Assembly (NCBI GenBank): GCA_963779845.1
Contig: CAVZZV010000005.1
Coordinates: forward strand, 620,001-684,000
From: CAVZZV01 sp963779845
Lineage (GTDB): Bacteria; Bacteroidota; Bacteroidia; Bacteroidales; GCA-2748055
Reading direction: 5' to 3'
Length of the DNA stretch: 64,000 nt
A program made the translations under genes and the position numbers. Below the pieces are notes generated by a model. That model did no database searches. It was given only the letters and a program-made list of their open reading frames with translations, and was not told where the DNA came from. Of the stretch, positions 8,873 through 17,706 are shown one piece after another (positions within the stretch are counted from its first letter, which is position 1; each line of letters starts with the position of its first letter).

Positions 8873-10279
8873 TTAATTATTTAAACCTGCTGGTTTCCAC
8901 TCAGTAGGAGGTTCGAAATCTGGTGGTTTTATATCCCGAGGAGGAGTTATACTTGGTTTGATTGCCTGATAGGGAGCTATAATTTCAAGCAACTCTTTAT
9001 AAACTTCGGGATGTTGAATTTTTATACTTCGCTTTTCATTCGGCTCATTGGCTATATTAAATAGTTTGTCTTCATCAATTACCATTCTTGAAAGCCCCCT
9101 AGCAGCATCCTGTTTGATTAATTTCCAATCCTCGTTAACTATAGCCCCGCAACCAAGATAAAAATTCCGTGTAATTTTTTCTTTTTCGCCTTTCAGGACG
9201 GGCAGAATACTAATCCCATCAAGCTTATTTTTTGTTTTACCCATTCTCCCGAGAATGTCAATTATCGTAGGAAGTAAATCAACATATCCTGTTATTTGAT
9301 CTGTTTCCCAACCACCACTCAACTCATCCGGCCATTTAATGATGGCCGGTACACGAACCCCACCTTCCCATTCCGTTAATTTTCCACCTCTTAGGTCACC
9401 ATTATAGCCTCCAAGATCCAATTGTCCGCCATTATCGCTCATGAAAAGGACGAATGTATTTTTTTCAATATTCAGTTCCTTAAGGTTTTTCAGTATCTCT
9501 CCTATTCCTGCATCCATATTCGTGACCATAGCAGAAAAAGTTTGTCGTTTTGTATTGCCTTTTCCATTACCCTTTTGGAATGAAGGCAGATTATTATCAT
9601 AACCATACTGAAGAAGGTACTCTTCCTGAGCCTGTAGGGGTGTATGAGGGGCATTGAATGCCACATAAAGGAGAAAGGGAGAGGATCCTTTGAATTGACG
9701 AATATATTCAATGGCTTTATTTGTGATAAGATCCGTCGTATAGCCCGAATCATATGAAGTTTCATATCCTTCATGCCAGTCTAAGACCCCATCGCGAGTA
9801 TGATCAAAATAATCAATAGCTCCATTCAAATGACCATAAAAATGGGTGAATCCTCTTCGTAAGGGATAATACTTAATTTGGGAATGTCCAAGATGCCATT
9901 TCCCTACTATTCCCCTGTTTTTATACCCTGCACAGGCTAAAATCTCGGGAAGTATTTCTTCGTTTGTATCCAATCCATAATCAAACCAGGGTCGATTCAC
10001 AATCAATCTCAGCCCATATCGGTCTGGAAAACGTCCTGTCATTAATCCTGCGCGCGTCGGTGAACACATGGGAGCAACATAAAATCTATTCAGGATGATT
10101 CCTTCATTCGCTAATTTGTCAATATTCGGGGTCAATATTTCCGGATTGTGATAACCAACGTCGCCCCAACCCAAATCATCTGCTACTATGATTAAAATAT
10201 TCGGCAGAAGTTCAGTAGATTGATAGGCAAATGTGCTAGAACCTAGCAGAAGAATTCCGGAAACAAGTGCTAATTTCAT
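8873..10279 (-). CDS. Secreted sulfatase (family S1)
   Basis: A 468-residue arylsulfatase-type enzyme with a signal peptide (MKLALVSGILLLGSSTFA). Metal-binding Asp residues sit in IIVADDLGWGD (34-35). Cys72 in MCSPTRAGLMTGR is the site converted to formylglycine (CxPxR motif). Further active-site segments are NRGIVGKWHLGH and FMSDNGGQ. It removes sulfate esters from a glycan, probably in the periplasm; the exact subfamily needs a SulfAtlas search. A formylglycine-generating enzyme or anaerobic sulfatase maturase is required but is not encoded here. It lies 83 bp downstream of the esterase on the same strand, so the two may be co-expressed. Confidence 0.93.
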   Translation of the reverse strand: MKLALVSGILLLGSSTFAYQSTELLPNILIIVADDLGWGDVGYHNPEILTPNIDKLANEGIILNRFYVAPMCSPTRAGLMTGRFPDRYGLRLIVNRPWFDYGLDTNEEILPEILACAGYKNRGIVGKWHLGHSQIKYYPLRRGFTHFYGHLNGAIDYFDHTRDGVLDWHEGYETSYDSGYTTDLITNKAIEYIRQFKGSSPFLLYVAFNAPHTPLQAQEEYLLQYGYDNNLPSFQKGNGKGNTKRQTFSAMVTNMDAGIGEILKNLKELNIEKNTFVLFMSDNGGQLDLGGYNGDLRGGKLTEWEGGVRVPAIIKWPDELSGGWETDQITGYVDLLPTIIDILGRMGKTKNKLDGISILPVLKGEKEKITRNFYLGCGAIVNEDWKLIKQDAARGLSRMVIDEDKLFNIANEPNEKRSIKIQHPEVYKELLEIIAPYQAIKPSITPPRDIKPPDFEPPTEWKPAGLNN

Positions 10280-10362
10280 AACTTAAATTTATACTGATCG
10301 AAAAACTCATTATCACTCCAATCAATGGTCTGCTATATTGCCACTATTACTAATAACGTTTT

Positions 10363-11268
10363 TTATTTGCTATACTTTGAAAAAAAATCCCAAAACAGAT
10401 CTGCAATTATCATACTATGATTCTTCCCATTTGGATAACGGTGGGGAAGATCTTTGATAATAGAAAACCTAAACTCATGGTTGCTTTCCGTTAAAGTCTG
10501 ATCAAATTTATAAGTAAGCATACTATCAGTCTTTTCAAATTGATATTCATGGTTCAGTTCCATGGCATCAACCATAGAAATTACCCTTCCATACAGTCCA
10601 TTCATTTCGATCGCCGAGGAATTCCATTCCGGCAGTATACCGGTATTTTTACTTATATTAAGATCTCCGATGGCCAGATAGGCTGAAATTAATTCTCCTT
10701 TTTGAAATCCTGTGTCATTGAGAAATCCGGCTACCATAGTCGTGGCTGCAAGTATGTCGGAAGCTTCCAGGGTAAGACGGCTTACGAATCCTGCACCATT
10801 AGAGAATCCTGAAGCATAGATACGTTTATTATCAACAGGATAATTTGCCTCGAGATAATTTACCATTTCCCGGAAAAATAGGACATCATCTTTCATGGTC
10901 TGGCCTTCACAAAGGATTGCGCCCAGCTTACCTTCATTCCATTTGGTGGTGTTTTTCCTGACACCATCCTCTTCGATACAATATCTTATAGCCGATGGAA
11001 AGACAGCAATCAATCCGGTTCTATCTGCTTTCTCCTTCCAGCCTGAAATATTATAAAATTTATCCCCATTCCCGCTTGTGCCATGAAACATGAAAACGAC
11101 AGGCAATTTTTTAGAAGTATAACCTTCTGGATAATAAACGATGAATTCCCGTTCCACCCCTTCCACAACAATTGTGCATTCAGTCTTACCGGTTGTGCCA
11201 ACAGGAGACTGAGCTGACATGGTTAGAGAAAGGAAAAGTTGCAACAGGATTAAAAGATTTTTTCTCAC
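10363..11268 (-). CDS. Secreted alpha/beta-hydrolase esterase (CE1 / PHB-depolymerase-like)
   Basis: A 301-residue esterase with a signal peptide ending near TMSAQ. The fold is recognised from VVFMFHGTSGNGDK (oxyanion region), ADRTGLIAVFPSA and the nucleophile elbow GFSNGAG with Ser156. The relatives are polyhydroxybutyrate depolymerase/LpqC and feruloyl or acetyl-xylan esterases of CE1. With a sulfatase behind it and xylan-related genes elsewhere in the window, hydrolysis of ester decorations on a plant or algal polysaccharide is the best inference. The likely acid/base residues lie near NHEFRFSI and GKNHSMI at the C-terminus. No carbohydrate-binding module or T9SS tail is present. Confidence 0.8.
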   Translation of the reverse strand: MRKNLLILLQLFLSLTMSAQSPVGTTGKTECTIVVEGVEREFIVYYPEGYTSKKLPVVFMFHGTSGNGDKFYNISGWKEKADRTGLIAVFPSAIRYCIEEDGVRKNTTKWNEGKLGAILCEGQTMKDDVLFFREMVNYLEANYPVDNKRIYASGFSNGAGFVSRLTLEASDILAATTMVAGFLNDTGFQKGELISAYLAIGDLNISKNTGILPEWNSSAIEMNGLYGRVISMVDAMELNHEYQFEKTDSMLTYKFDQTLTESNHEFRFSIIKDLPHRYPNGKNHSMIIADLFWDFFSKYSK

Positions 11269-11458
11269 TTTATTTAAATTGATATTGATTAATTCACTTA
11301 TCTCTTTTTTGGAATTAAACAGGTAAATTTAGACCAAGGGTCAAACCCGTTCACTTTACTATTCCCGGGGGTCTGCATTCCGTCCCCGACATATCCTCAA
11401 GTATTATTTGCTTAGTAATTCAGCGCCGGTAATGGAGGAAAGGTAGGTAAAAAAGATC

Positions 11459-11474
11459 AGGGATAATAATCCCT
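11459..11474. promoter_or_regulatory. Short perfect palindrome upstream of DUF2383 gene
   Basis: AGGGAT-AATA-ATCCCT, 65 bp before the start of the DUF2383 gene. It could be an operator or a weak hairpin. The short arms mean chance occurrence is not excluded. Confidence 0.25.
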
Positions 11475-11538
11475 AAATCGAACAATCTGAATCATGAAGG
11501 AGTTTTATTTTTCTAACACTTAAATAAATTAAAAAATC

Positions 11539-11982
11539 ATGGATAAAAATAAATTAAAAGAGGCCTTTCAGGAAATCATCAATATCTGCGAGGATGGCGT
11601 TAAAGGATACGAAACAGCTTCGAAAAATATTAAGGCTGAGGAATTTAAGACTCTATTTTTAAGGCTTTCACAGCAACGGAAAGGATTTATTGAAGATTTG
11701 AAGAACGAAGCACTCAGGTTAGGGATCGAATTGGATGCCTCCGGTACTGTCAGGGGATTCTTCCATCGTACCTGGCTTGCGACAAAAGCTACTTTTAGCA
11801 GCGAAACCAATGAAAAGGTCATTGATGAAGCCCTGACCGGTGAAAAAGAGGCACTGGATGTTTACGATGATGTGTTAAGGAAACCGGAAGTTCCTGAGTT
11901 CCTGGTTGAAAAAATGAAGGACCAGCAGAACTTAATTAAAGTTTCCATCCAGCAATTGAACGGGTTAAAAAGTGAAATCTAA
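11539..11982 (+). CDS. PA2169-type four-helix-bundle protein (DUF2383)
   Basis: A 147-residue, nearly all-helical ferritin-like protein of the DUF2383 family. Opening segment: FQEIINICEDGVKGYETASK. A second helix pair begins at TFSSETNEKVIDEALTGEKEALDVYDDVL. Members are typically made under stress or in stationary phase and often lie with small basic or CsbD-like proteins; the biochemical role is unknown. Glu residues on the helices resemble di-iron positions, but I cannot confirm a metal site. It is 18 bp upstream of the next small gene, so both are probably one transcript. Confidence 0.85.
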   Translation: MDKNKLKEAFQEIINICEDGVKGYETASKNIKAEEFKTLFLRLSQQRKGFIEDLKNEALRLGIELDASGTVRGFFHRTWLATKATFSSETNEKVIDEALTGEKEALDVYDDVLRKPEVPEFLVEKMKDQQNLIKVSIQQLNGLKSEI

Positions 11983-12000
11983 TCTTTAAAAACTATAACC

Positions 12001-12255
12001 ATGCCCAATAAATCATCCTCCTCATCCAGAGTAAAAAACCCCGATCAGTACGATGCTCTTGTCGACAAAGGGTATAGCAAGCAGAAAGCTGCCAGGATAG
12101 CCAACACCCCTGATTCCGGCACGAAAGGTGGCCATGCTGAAAAATACGAGGAGAGGAGTAAAAAGGATCTCTACGCGAAAGCCAAACAGGTAGGTATCGA
12201 GGGAAGAAGTAAGATGTCGAAGAAAGAGCTAATTAAGGCTTTAAGAAATAGCTAA
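12001..12255 (+). CDS. Small basic protein with Rho_N/SAP-like C-terminus (DUF7218-like)
   Basis: An 84-residue, Lys-rich cytoplasmic protein. The N-terminal half (VKNPDQYDALVDKGYSKQKA) resembles the DUF7218 family. The C-terminal half, SKKDLYAKAKQVGIEGRSKM followed by SKKELIKALR, is a Rho termination factor N-terminal / SAP-like helix-turn-helix that usually contacts nucleic acid. This suggests a small DNA- or RNA-associated stress protein, but this is inference. It starts 18 bp after the DUF2383 gene, consistent with an operon of stress-phase proteins. Confidence 0.75.
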   Translation: MPNKSSSSSRVKNPDQYDALVDKGYSKQKAARIANTPDSGTKGGHAEKYEERSKKDLYAKAKQVGIEGRSKMSKKELIKALRNS

Positions 12256-12380
12256 ACCCTCCCCGGTATCTCAAATAATGGCCATTAATTGACCGTTACT
12301 TTTTCGGTAATTTTTTATTTTATTCTTTTCTCACCAGGATCTGACCATTAAGTGAGGCAGGGATTTTTATGAAATCCTGT

Positions 12381-12470
12381 CTAAGATAGCAGAAGCGCCT
12401 TCAGTACATGTCAGTAGCAAGGGAACTAAGATAGCAAAAGCGCCTTCAGAACATGTCAGTAGCAAAAGAA
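12381..12470. repeat. 45-bp tandem direct repeat, two copies
   Basis: Copies at 12381-12425 and 12426-12470 are adjacent and differ at about four positions. Each contains GCGCCTTCAG and ACATGTCAGTAGCAA. The repeat ends 53 bp before the glycosyltransferase start, so it may lie in its promoter or leader. There is no reading frame across it. Confidence 0.85.
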
Positions 12471-12523
12471 CCCTGGATGGATAAAGAAGAAATCTAGTAT
12501 TAATATGTCTTATAAACTGATAA

Positions 12524-14752
12524 ATGAAAATAGCCTATATTGCCACATATCCGCCCCGGGAGTGCGGAATTGGCACCTTTACTAAAAATTTATATAAATC
12601 AACTTCCGAAACTAAAGAGAACGATATTACAGCGGGTGAAAGTTTTATCGTGGCTATCAATGATAACGGAATCAGTTACCAATACCCACCTGAAGTCAGG
12701 TTGGTGATCCAACAAAAAACCTTGCCTGATTATGTCCGGGCAGCAGAGTATATTAACCAAAGTGGTGCCAGGGTTTGCGTGGTGCAACACGAGTTTGGTA
12801 TATTTGGCGGGGCCGATGGCATTTATATACTCCCTTTACTTCACAGGTTGAGGATTCCTGTCATAATCACCCTGCATACGGTACTGAAAAAACCTTCCTA
12901 TAATCAAAAAGCAATCATCGAAAAGATGGGGCTCATGGCAGATAAAATCGTGGTAATGAGCAAAAAGGCAATAGACTTTCTAACCACTATATATCAAATC
13001 CCCACTAAAAAAATAGCCTTAATAGAACATGGGGTGCCGGACATTCACTTTGATCCCCTGGAGGTGAAAAAAGAATTGGATCTTACCGGCAGTAAGGTTC
13101 TTCTTACTTTTGGTCTGCTGGGACCAGGCAAAGGGATTGAAGTGGTATTACAGGCTCTTCCAAAGGTAGTCTCAGAACATCCTGAGGTTTTATATGTCGT
13201 ATTGGGAAAGACCCATCCTCATGTTTTGCGCGATTCTGGGGAGGAGTACAGGGATTATCTTACAGCCCTGGTCGGGGAACTCGGAATTGAAAATCATGTA
13301 TTATTTGTGGACAAGTTTATCGATCAGCAAAGTTTGTTTAAATATCTTTATGCCTGTGATATATATATTAGCCCTTACCTGAACGAGGCCCAAATTACCA
13401 GTGGCACGATCTCTTATGCTGTTGGGGTCGGTGCAGCAGTCGTTTCAACCCCATACTGGCATGCCACGGAATTGTTGGATAAGGGTCGCGGAAGGCTGTT
13501 TGGCTTTAAGGATCCTCATCACCTTGCCACCTTGTTGCTCGGGCTCTTAAATGCTCCGGTAGAGTTCAACCGAATGAAAGAAAAGGCAAAAGCGTACGGT
13601 GAAAATATCACCTGGCCCAAAACCGGCCAGAAGTACTACGAAATTTCCATCTCCGTTTCAGAAAATGCCGACACCAAAAGAATTCTTGAAAAAAAGGCTT
13701 ATTCATCCGACGACCTCCCCGAATTTTCAATCGAGCATATTTCCAGGTTAACAGACCGTACCGGGATTATCCAACACGCAAGGTTTTGCATTCCCAATTA
13801 TAAAGAGGGTTATTGCCTCGACGACAACGCACGGGCCTTAATTATGGCGTTGATGGCACAACGAATCTCGAAAGATAAGAAGCTCCCTGAATTAGTCACT
13901 ATCTATCTTAGCTATATGCTTTATATGCAAAATGAGGATGGCAACTTCAGGAATTTTCTCACATTCAATCGTGAATTCATCAACGAGGTTGGCTCTGAAG
14001 ATGCTTTTGGACGGAGCATATGGGCATTGGGTTTTCTGTTGAATGATCCCCCTAACGATGCCTTGTACCAGTCAGCGTCGGTAATGTTTCAGGCAGCATC
14101 GCCTCACTTCGAAAAGCTGAATTCGATAAGAGGTATTGCCAATACCATTATTGGAATCTCCTATTACCTTAGAAAACATTCTGAAGATCAGGCTATGCAC
14201 AGGCGGTTCGAAAAACTTGCCAAAGTGTTAGTGGAACATTATAGGGCAAACAGAACTGACCGATGGCGCTGGTTTGAATCGCTCCTCGCCTACGACAATG
14301 CCATTCTCCCTCTGGCTCTTTTACACGCAGGAGAAGTCCTGAATGATGAAAAGGTGAGGGATGTAGCATTCGACACCATGAATTTCCTTACCGGGCATAC
14401 TTTTAAAGAGGGCTACCTTTCAATAATTGGCAACGAAAAATGGTTTTGCAAAGATTGTGAACGATCAATATTTGCTCAGCAGCCTGTGGATGCCATGACG
14501 ATGGTTTTAATGTACCAAAAAGCCTATCGGCTTACCCGGAACAACGATTATTATGAGAAGATGATCCTCTCTTTTATGTGGTTTTTGGGGGAAAATGATC
14601 TCCGGATGTCTCTTTATGATCATCAAACGAAAGGATGTTGCGATGGTTTCGAAAGTTATGGCATAAACCGAAATCAGGGAGCTGAAAGTTCCATCTCCTA
14701 CCTAATTTCACATCTCGTTATTTTGGAAACCGCCAAAGAATCTATTTCTTGA
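12524..14752 (+). CDS. GT4 glycosyltransferase fused to an (alpha/alpha)-toroid-like domain
   Basis: A 742-residue cytoplasmic protein without a signal peptide. Residues 1-370 are a GT-B glycosyltransferase: PPRECGIGTFTKNLY near the N-terminus, EHGVPD, FGLLGPGKGIE as the donor-domain start, and SPYLNEAQITSGTISYAVG, the acidic donor-binding segment of GT4. Residues ~385-742 form an all-helical domain (IPNYKEGYCLDDNARALIMA, then YGINRNQGAESSISYLI) that resembles an alpha/alpha barrel of glycan-processing enzymes. It probably transfers a sugar from a nucleotide donor. It converges with a GH130 gene, the 3' ends overlapping by 11 bp, which ties it to a mannoside or glucan cycle. Donor and acceptor are unknown. 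Confidence 0.8.
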   Translation: MKIAYIATYPPRECGIGTFTKNLYKSTSETKENDITAGESFIVAINDNGISYQYPPEVRLVIQQKTLPDYVRAAEYINQSGARVCVVQHEFGIFGGADGIYILPLLHRLRIPVIITLHTVLKKPSYNQKAIIEKMGLMADKIVVMSKKAIDFLTTIYQIPTKKIALIEHGVPDIHFDPLEVKKELDLTGSKVLLTFGLLGPGKGIEVVLQALPKVVSEHPEVLYVVLGKTHPHVLRDSGEEYRDYLTALVGELGIENHVLFVDKFIDQQSLFKYLYACDIYISPYLNEAQITSGTISYAVGVGAAVVSTPYWHATELLDKGRGRLFGFKDPHHLATLLLGLLNAPVEFNRMKEKAKAYGENITWPKTGQKYYEISISVSENADTKRILEKKAYSSDDLPEFSIEHISRLTDRTGIIQHARFCIPNYKEGYCLDDNARALIMALMAQRISKDKKLPELVTIYLSYMLYMQNEDGNFRNFLTFNREFINEVGSEDAFGRSIWALGFLLNDPPNDALYQSASVMFQAASPHFEKLNSIRGIANTIIGISYYLRKHSEDQAMHRRFEKLAKVLVEHYRANRTDRWRWFESLLAYDNAILPLALLHAGEVLNDEKVRDVAFDTMNFLTGHTFKEGYLSIIGNEKWFCKDCERSIFAQQPVDAMTMVLMYQKAYRLTRNNDYYEKMILSFMWFLGENDLRMSLYDHQTKGCCDGFESYGINRNQGAESSISYLISHLVILETAKESIS

Positions 14753-16199
14753 GCCTGGTTAACAGTTCCTGCATGTTTACAGTGGCATAGGTGGAAGCAT
14801 AGTCCGACATTGCATAAGGGATGATCAAATTACCCTTATTTACCATCGACCCACAGGAATAAACCACATTCGGCACATATCCCTCCCTTTCTTCGGCATT
14901 GGGGATCAGCAACGGAGTTTCCAACCTCCCTATCTCTTTGGAAGGATCCTCCAGGTCGAATAAGGAAGCTCCCAAAACATATTCTCTTACAGGACCCACT
15001 CCATGGGTGATAACCAACCAACCCTCGGGTGTTTCGATGGGAGAGCCGCAATTACCCATTTGAATAAATTCCCAGGGGAATTTCGGCTCCTGCAGCAAAG
15101 TAGCCTCACGCCATACTGTGATGTTATCGGAAAACGAAATGTAGTTTCGGAAGCCATCCAAGCGGCAAAGCATTACATATTTGCCCCCTATTTTTCTCGG
15201 GAATAAGGCCATCCCTTTATTTTGAGCTATCTCACCATGTAAAGGAAAGACTTTGAAATGATAAAAATCTTTGGTTGAAAGCATCTTGGGCAGGATCGTA
15301 AGGCCGTTGTAAGCCGTATAAGTAGCAAAGTAAGTGGTATCGTTTTTATCATCCGTGAATTTAACAAAACGTGCATCCTCAATGCCGTTTCTTTCATTAA
15401 CCGAAACCGGAAAAATCACCCGTTCGGAAATATTAGTATCCCAGGAAAAATCCAGTTCGTAATGAGAGGAGGCAAGCCACATTATTTGATTAAACATTAA
15501 CTTTTTATCCGCGATCAGATGATCAGATTTACTGGCATTCTCAACGACTCCCCGGAGTTCACCATAGGTAAATTTATCCTTCAGCTTGTCGAGAATCATA
15601 TCTGCAGGAATGATGGTATTGAAATTTTCCATCTCTTTTAATTTCTGGATAAATGAGCTTTTATCGTAGATATGTCGCTGGATATGTTCAGCCTCTTCCA
15701 TTAGTTTCCCTGGGGGTTCCACTCTCAGATCGCTGTTTTTATCGAGAATACCAGACCTGAATACTATGGAAGAAATATGCCCCTCACCGGTAGCTCTGAA
15801 ACTCAGGATCACCCTTCTTTCACCCAGCCTTAACGCCGACTGGTCAGGATGTTCCATGATGGAGGGATTAAAAAAAGCGGCGGCCTCGATCGAATATTCC
15901 ATAGTAAAATAGGATCCGATGAGGAGTTTTTGGGAGGATGACAAGGTTTGAGCATCAACCCCCATGTCCGACAGTAAATGGGAAACCCTTTCAAAATGGC
16001 GTTCAAATATTCTGGAAATATTTCTGTGACGCATGGAGAAGTCCCTGAGAATACCACTTAATGTAATAGGAACCGACTCTTCCGGCATGGCTAGAATGGA
16101 CCGTATGGTGTAAAGGGCACGCTCTTCTGTTGTAAACAGAAACCTGGCAATGACTCTCGAGGCATCAGGATAAAAGATCGTATTTTTTCGTTTAATCAT
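14742..16199 (-). CDS. GH130 family glycoside phosphorylase/hydrolase
   Basis: A 485-residue cytoplasmic enzyme of GH130. Signatures: NGIEDARFV with the likely catalytic Asp275, GNCGSPIETPEGW, and GYVPNVVYSCG near the C-terminus. GH130 members phosphorolyse or hydrolyse beta-mannosides (beta-1,2- or beta-1,4-mannosyl linkages). The N-terminal ~240 residues are a helical extension longer than in classical mannosylglucose phosphorylases, pointing to one of the less characterised subfamilies. I cannot tell phosphorylase from hydrolase without an alignment of the phosphate-binding residues. It is upstream-neighboured on the same strand by the MGH1-like hydrolase (110-bp gap) and faces the glycosyltransferase. 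Confidence 0.88.
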   Translation of the reverse strand: MIKRKNTIFYPDASRVIARFLFTTEERALYTIRSILAMPEESVPITLSGILRDFSMRHRNISRIFERHFERVSHLLSDMGVDAQTLSSSQKLLIGSYFTMEYSIEAAAFFNPSIMEHPDQSALRLGERRVILSFRATGEGHISSIVFRSGILDKNSDLRVEPPGKLMEEAEHIQRHIYDKSSFIQKLKEMENFNTIIPADMILDKLKDKFTYGELRGVVENASKSDHLIADKKLMFNQIMWLASSHYELDFSWDTNISERVIFPVSVNERNGIEDARFVKFTDDKNDTTYFATYTAYNGLTILPKMLSTKDFYHFKVFPLHGEIAQNKGMALFPRKIGGKYVMLCRLDGFRNYISFSDNITVWREATLLQEPKFPWEFIQMGNCGSPIETPEGWLVITHGVGPVREYVLGASLFDLEDPSKEIGRLETPLLIPNAEEREGYVPNVVYSCGSMVNKGNLIIPYAMSDYASTYATVNMQELLTRLKK

Positions 16200-16308
16200 A
16201 ACTTACAATAAAATCTGGCATGTATAAAAATTAAAAACGCCCAAAGTAGAAAAAAATTTGAAAAATTTTCCTGTATTCCGGCAAATTTTCGCCATCGATG
16301 AGCCACTT

Positions 16309-17601
16309 TCACCCGGATTTTTGAAAAAATTGCTCCTCGTTTTCTATCATATCCAGGACTAATCCTGCCCAGGTAAATTCTTTAGCTCCTAAGCCCCCTC
16401 CGGTAAAGGGGTTGTAATATTCCCGAAACCCACTCTTTTCAATGAGCGACAACACACTTTCCATTAGGGCTTTTGCTTTATCGGGATGACCGTTTTCCAA
16501 TAAATACTTATGCAATATCCAGTTATTCAGTATCCAGGTGGGACCCCTCCAAATGTATATTGATTCGCCCGGATAGAATGCAGGGTCGTTTTTCGCCAGC
16601 GAAGGAACGGGGAAAGGAGTATCGAATTCAGCCCCATGAAAAAAATGGTTGTCCATGACTTTTTGGCGAACCGACCTTGGTATTTTATCGAGAATCAATG
16701 GATAAAAAATAGTAGGAGTAAGGATTCGGAGTTTTGTGTTTTCTTTCCCTTGCAGATCATAAAATGCCCCGTCCTGTTCATCATACATAAGATTCATTAT
16801 ACTTTTCACTACCTTATCGGATTTGCTCTTATAGTAAACAGAATCTCCCTCATTTACAATTTCACAAAGCCGGGAAAGTTCATAAAGATTTCGTGCATAA
16901 ATCGAATTAAAACAGACTTCTTTTACCCTGAAGGGTCCATCTTCCTTTATTTTGGAAAGATTATAATTTCGAAGAAAATTACGGAAATCCACACTAACCA
17001 TCTTCAGAAACAACTTGAAGTTGGCCTTGCCATCCCGGAAATTAACCACCGGGTCAAAAGTAGGTTTCCAATCCATCCCCGATTCAAAGGATGTTATGAT
17101 TGAAAGCAGATAATCTCCATCAAAATCGCGGTTATCAGCCAGCCAGTTGTAATACTTTTTTAATTTGGGAATCATCTTTTTTACAAAATCCTTATCCTTC
17201 GTTTTCTCATAAATGCTGAACACAGCCTGGGCAGGCATCGGTGGCTGAAGGATATTGCTCATATGTGGCGAATCCAAATGAAAAATGGAGGCCCATTTCA
17301 TCTGAAAAAAATCGGTAAGCCGGGCTGGCCAAACCCTTTTCCAGTAGATGATATTGCCAATAAATCCATCCTCTTGCTGGGCCGCGAACAAAGATTCCAT
17401 ATGGTGCCGTGCATGATCAGTCTTTCCGATGGAAAGAAGCATGTAAACATGCAGGCAGGTGTCCCAAAAATACTGGAATGGATATTTCCCTTTTGATGGC
17501 TTCGTGTAACAATAATGAAAATCAAGACTTTTCGAATAGCCCGTGATCATATTGCCCAGTAAGACATCCTTAACTTTTTGTTTTAATTCTTCAGTATTCA
17601 A
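16309..17601 (-). CDS. MGH1/GH63-like (alpha/alpha)6 glycoside hydrolase
   Basis: A 430-residue cytoplasmic protein with the mannosylglycerate-hydrolase/GH63-like fold. KYPFQYFWDTCLHVYML carries the conserved W-D pair (Asp47, the probable general acid). IYIWRGPTWILNNW and YYNPFTGGGLGAKEFTWAG near the C-terminus match the second catalytic region. Relatives hydrolyse alpha-linked mannosyl- or glucosyl-glycerate, or trim glucose. No export signal is seen. With the adjacent GH130 and the facing glycosyltransferase it suggests intracellular turnover of a glycoside used as storage or compatible solute. The substrate is not deducible. Confidence 0.8.
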   Translation of the reverse strand: MNTEELKQKVKDVLLGNMITGYSKSLDFHYCYTKPSKGKYPFQYFWDTCLHVYMLLSIGKTDHARHHMESLFAAQQEDGFIGNIIYWKRVWPARLTDFFQMKWASIFHLDSPHMSNILQPPMPAQAVFSIYEKTKDKDFVKKMIPKLKKYYNWLADNRDFDGDYLLSIITSFESGMDWKPTFDPVVNFRDGKANFKLFLKMVSVDFRNFLRNYNLSKIKEDGPFRVKEVCFNSIYARNLYELSRLCEIVNEGDSVYYKSKSDKVVKSIMNLMYDEQDGAFYDLQGKENTKLRILTPTIFYPLILDKIPRSVRQKVMDNHFFHGAEFDTPFPVPSLAKNDPAFYPGESIYIWRGPTWILNNWILHKYLLENGHPDKAKALMESVLSLIEKSGFREYYNPFTGGGLGAKEFTWAGLVLDMIENEEQFFQKSG

Positions 17602-17610
17602 ATCAAATCA

Positions 17611-17655
17611 GAGTTAGAGGTTGGAAGATGGAAGATAGTTCGAGGTTCGAAACTG
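17611..17655. repeat. Degenerate GAGGTT(G/C)GAA short-repeat tract
   Basis: Purine-rich intergenic stretch with imperfect repeats of GAGGTTGGAAGATGGAAGAT and GTTCGAGGTTCGAA. Similar low-complexity tracts occur between genes in other Bacteroidota. No coding signal. Confidence 0.4.
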
Positions 17656-17706
17656 GAGTGCTGGTTAGCTTGGTGTTTAATAGTGTTTCCAGTATCTTAA
17701 TCACCG

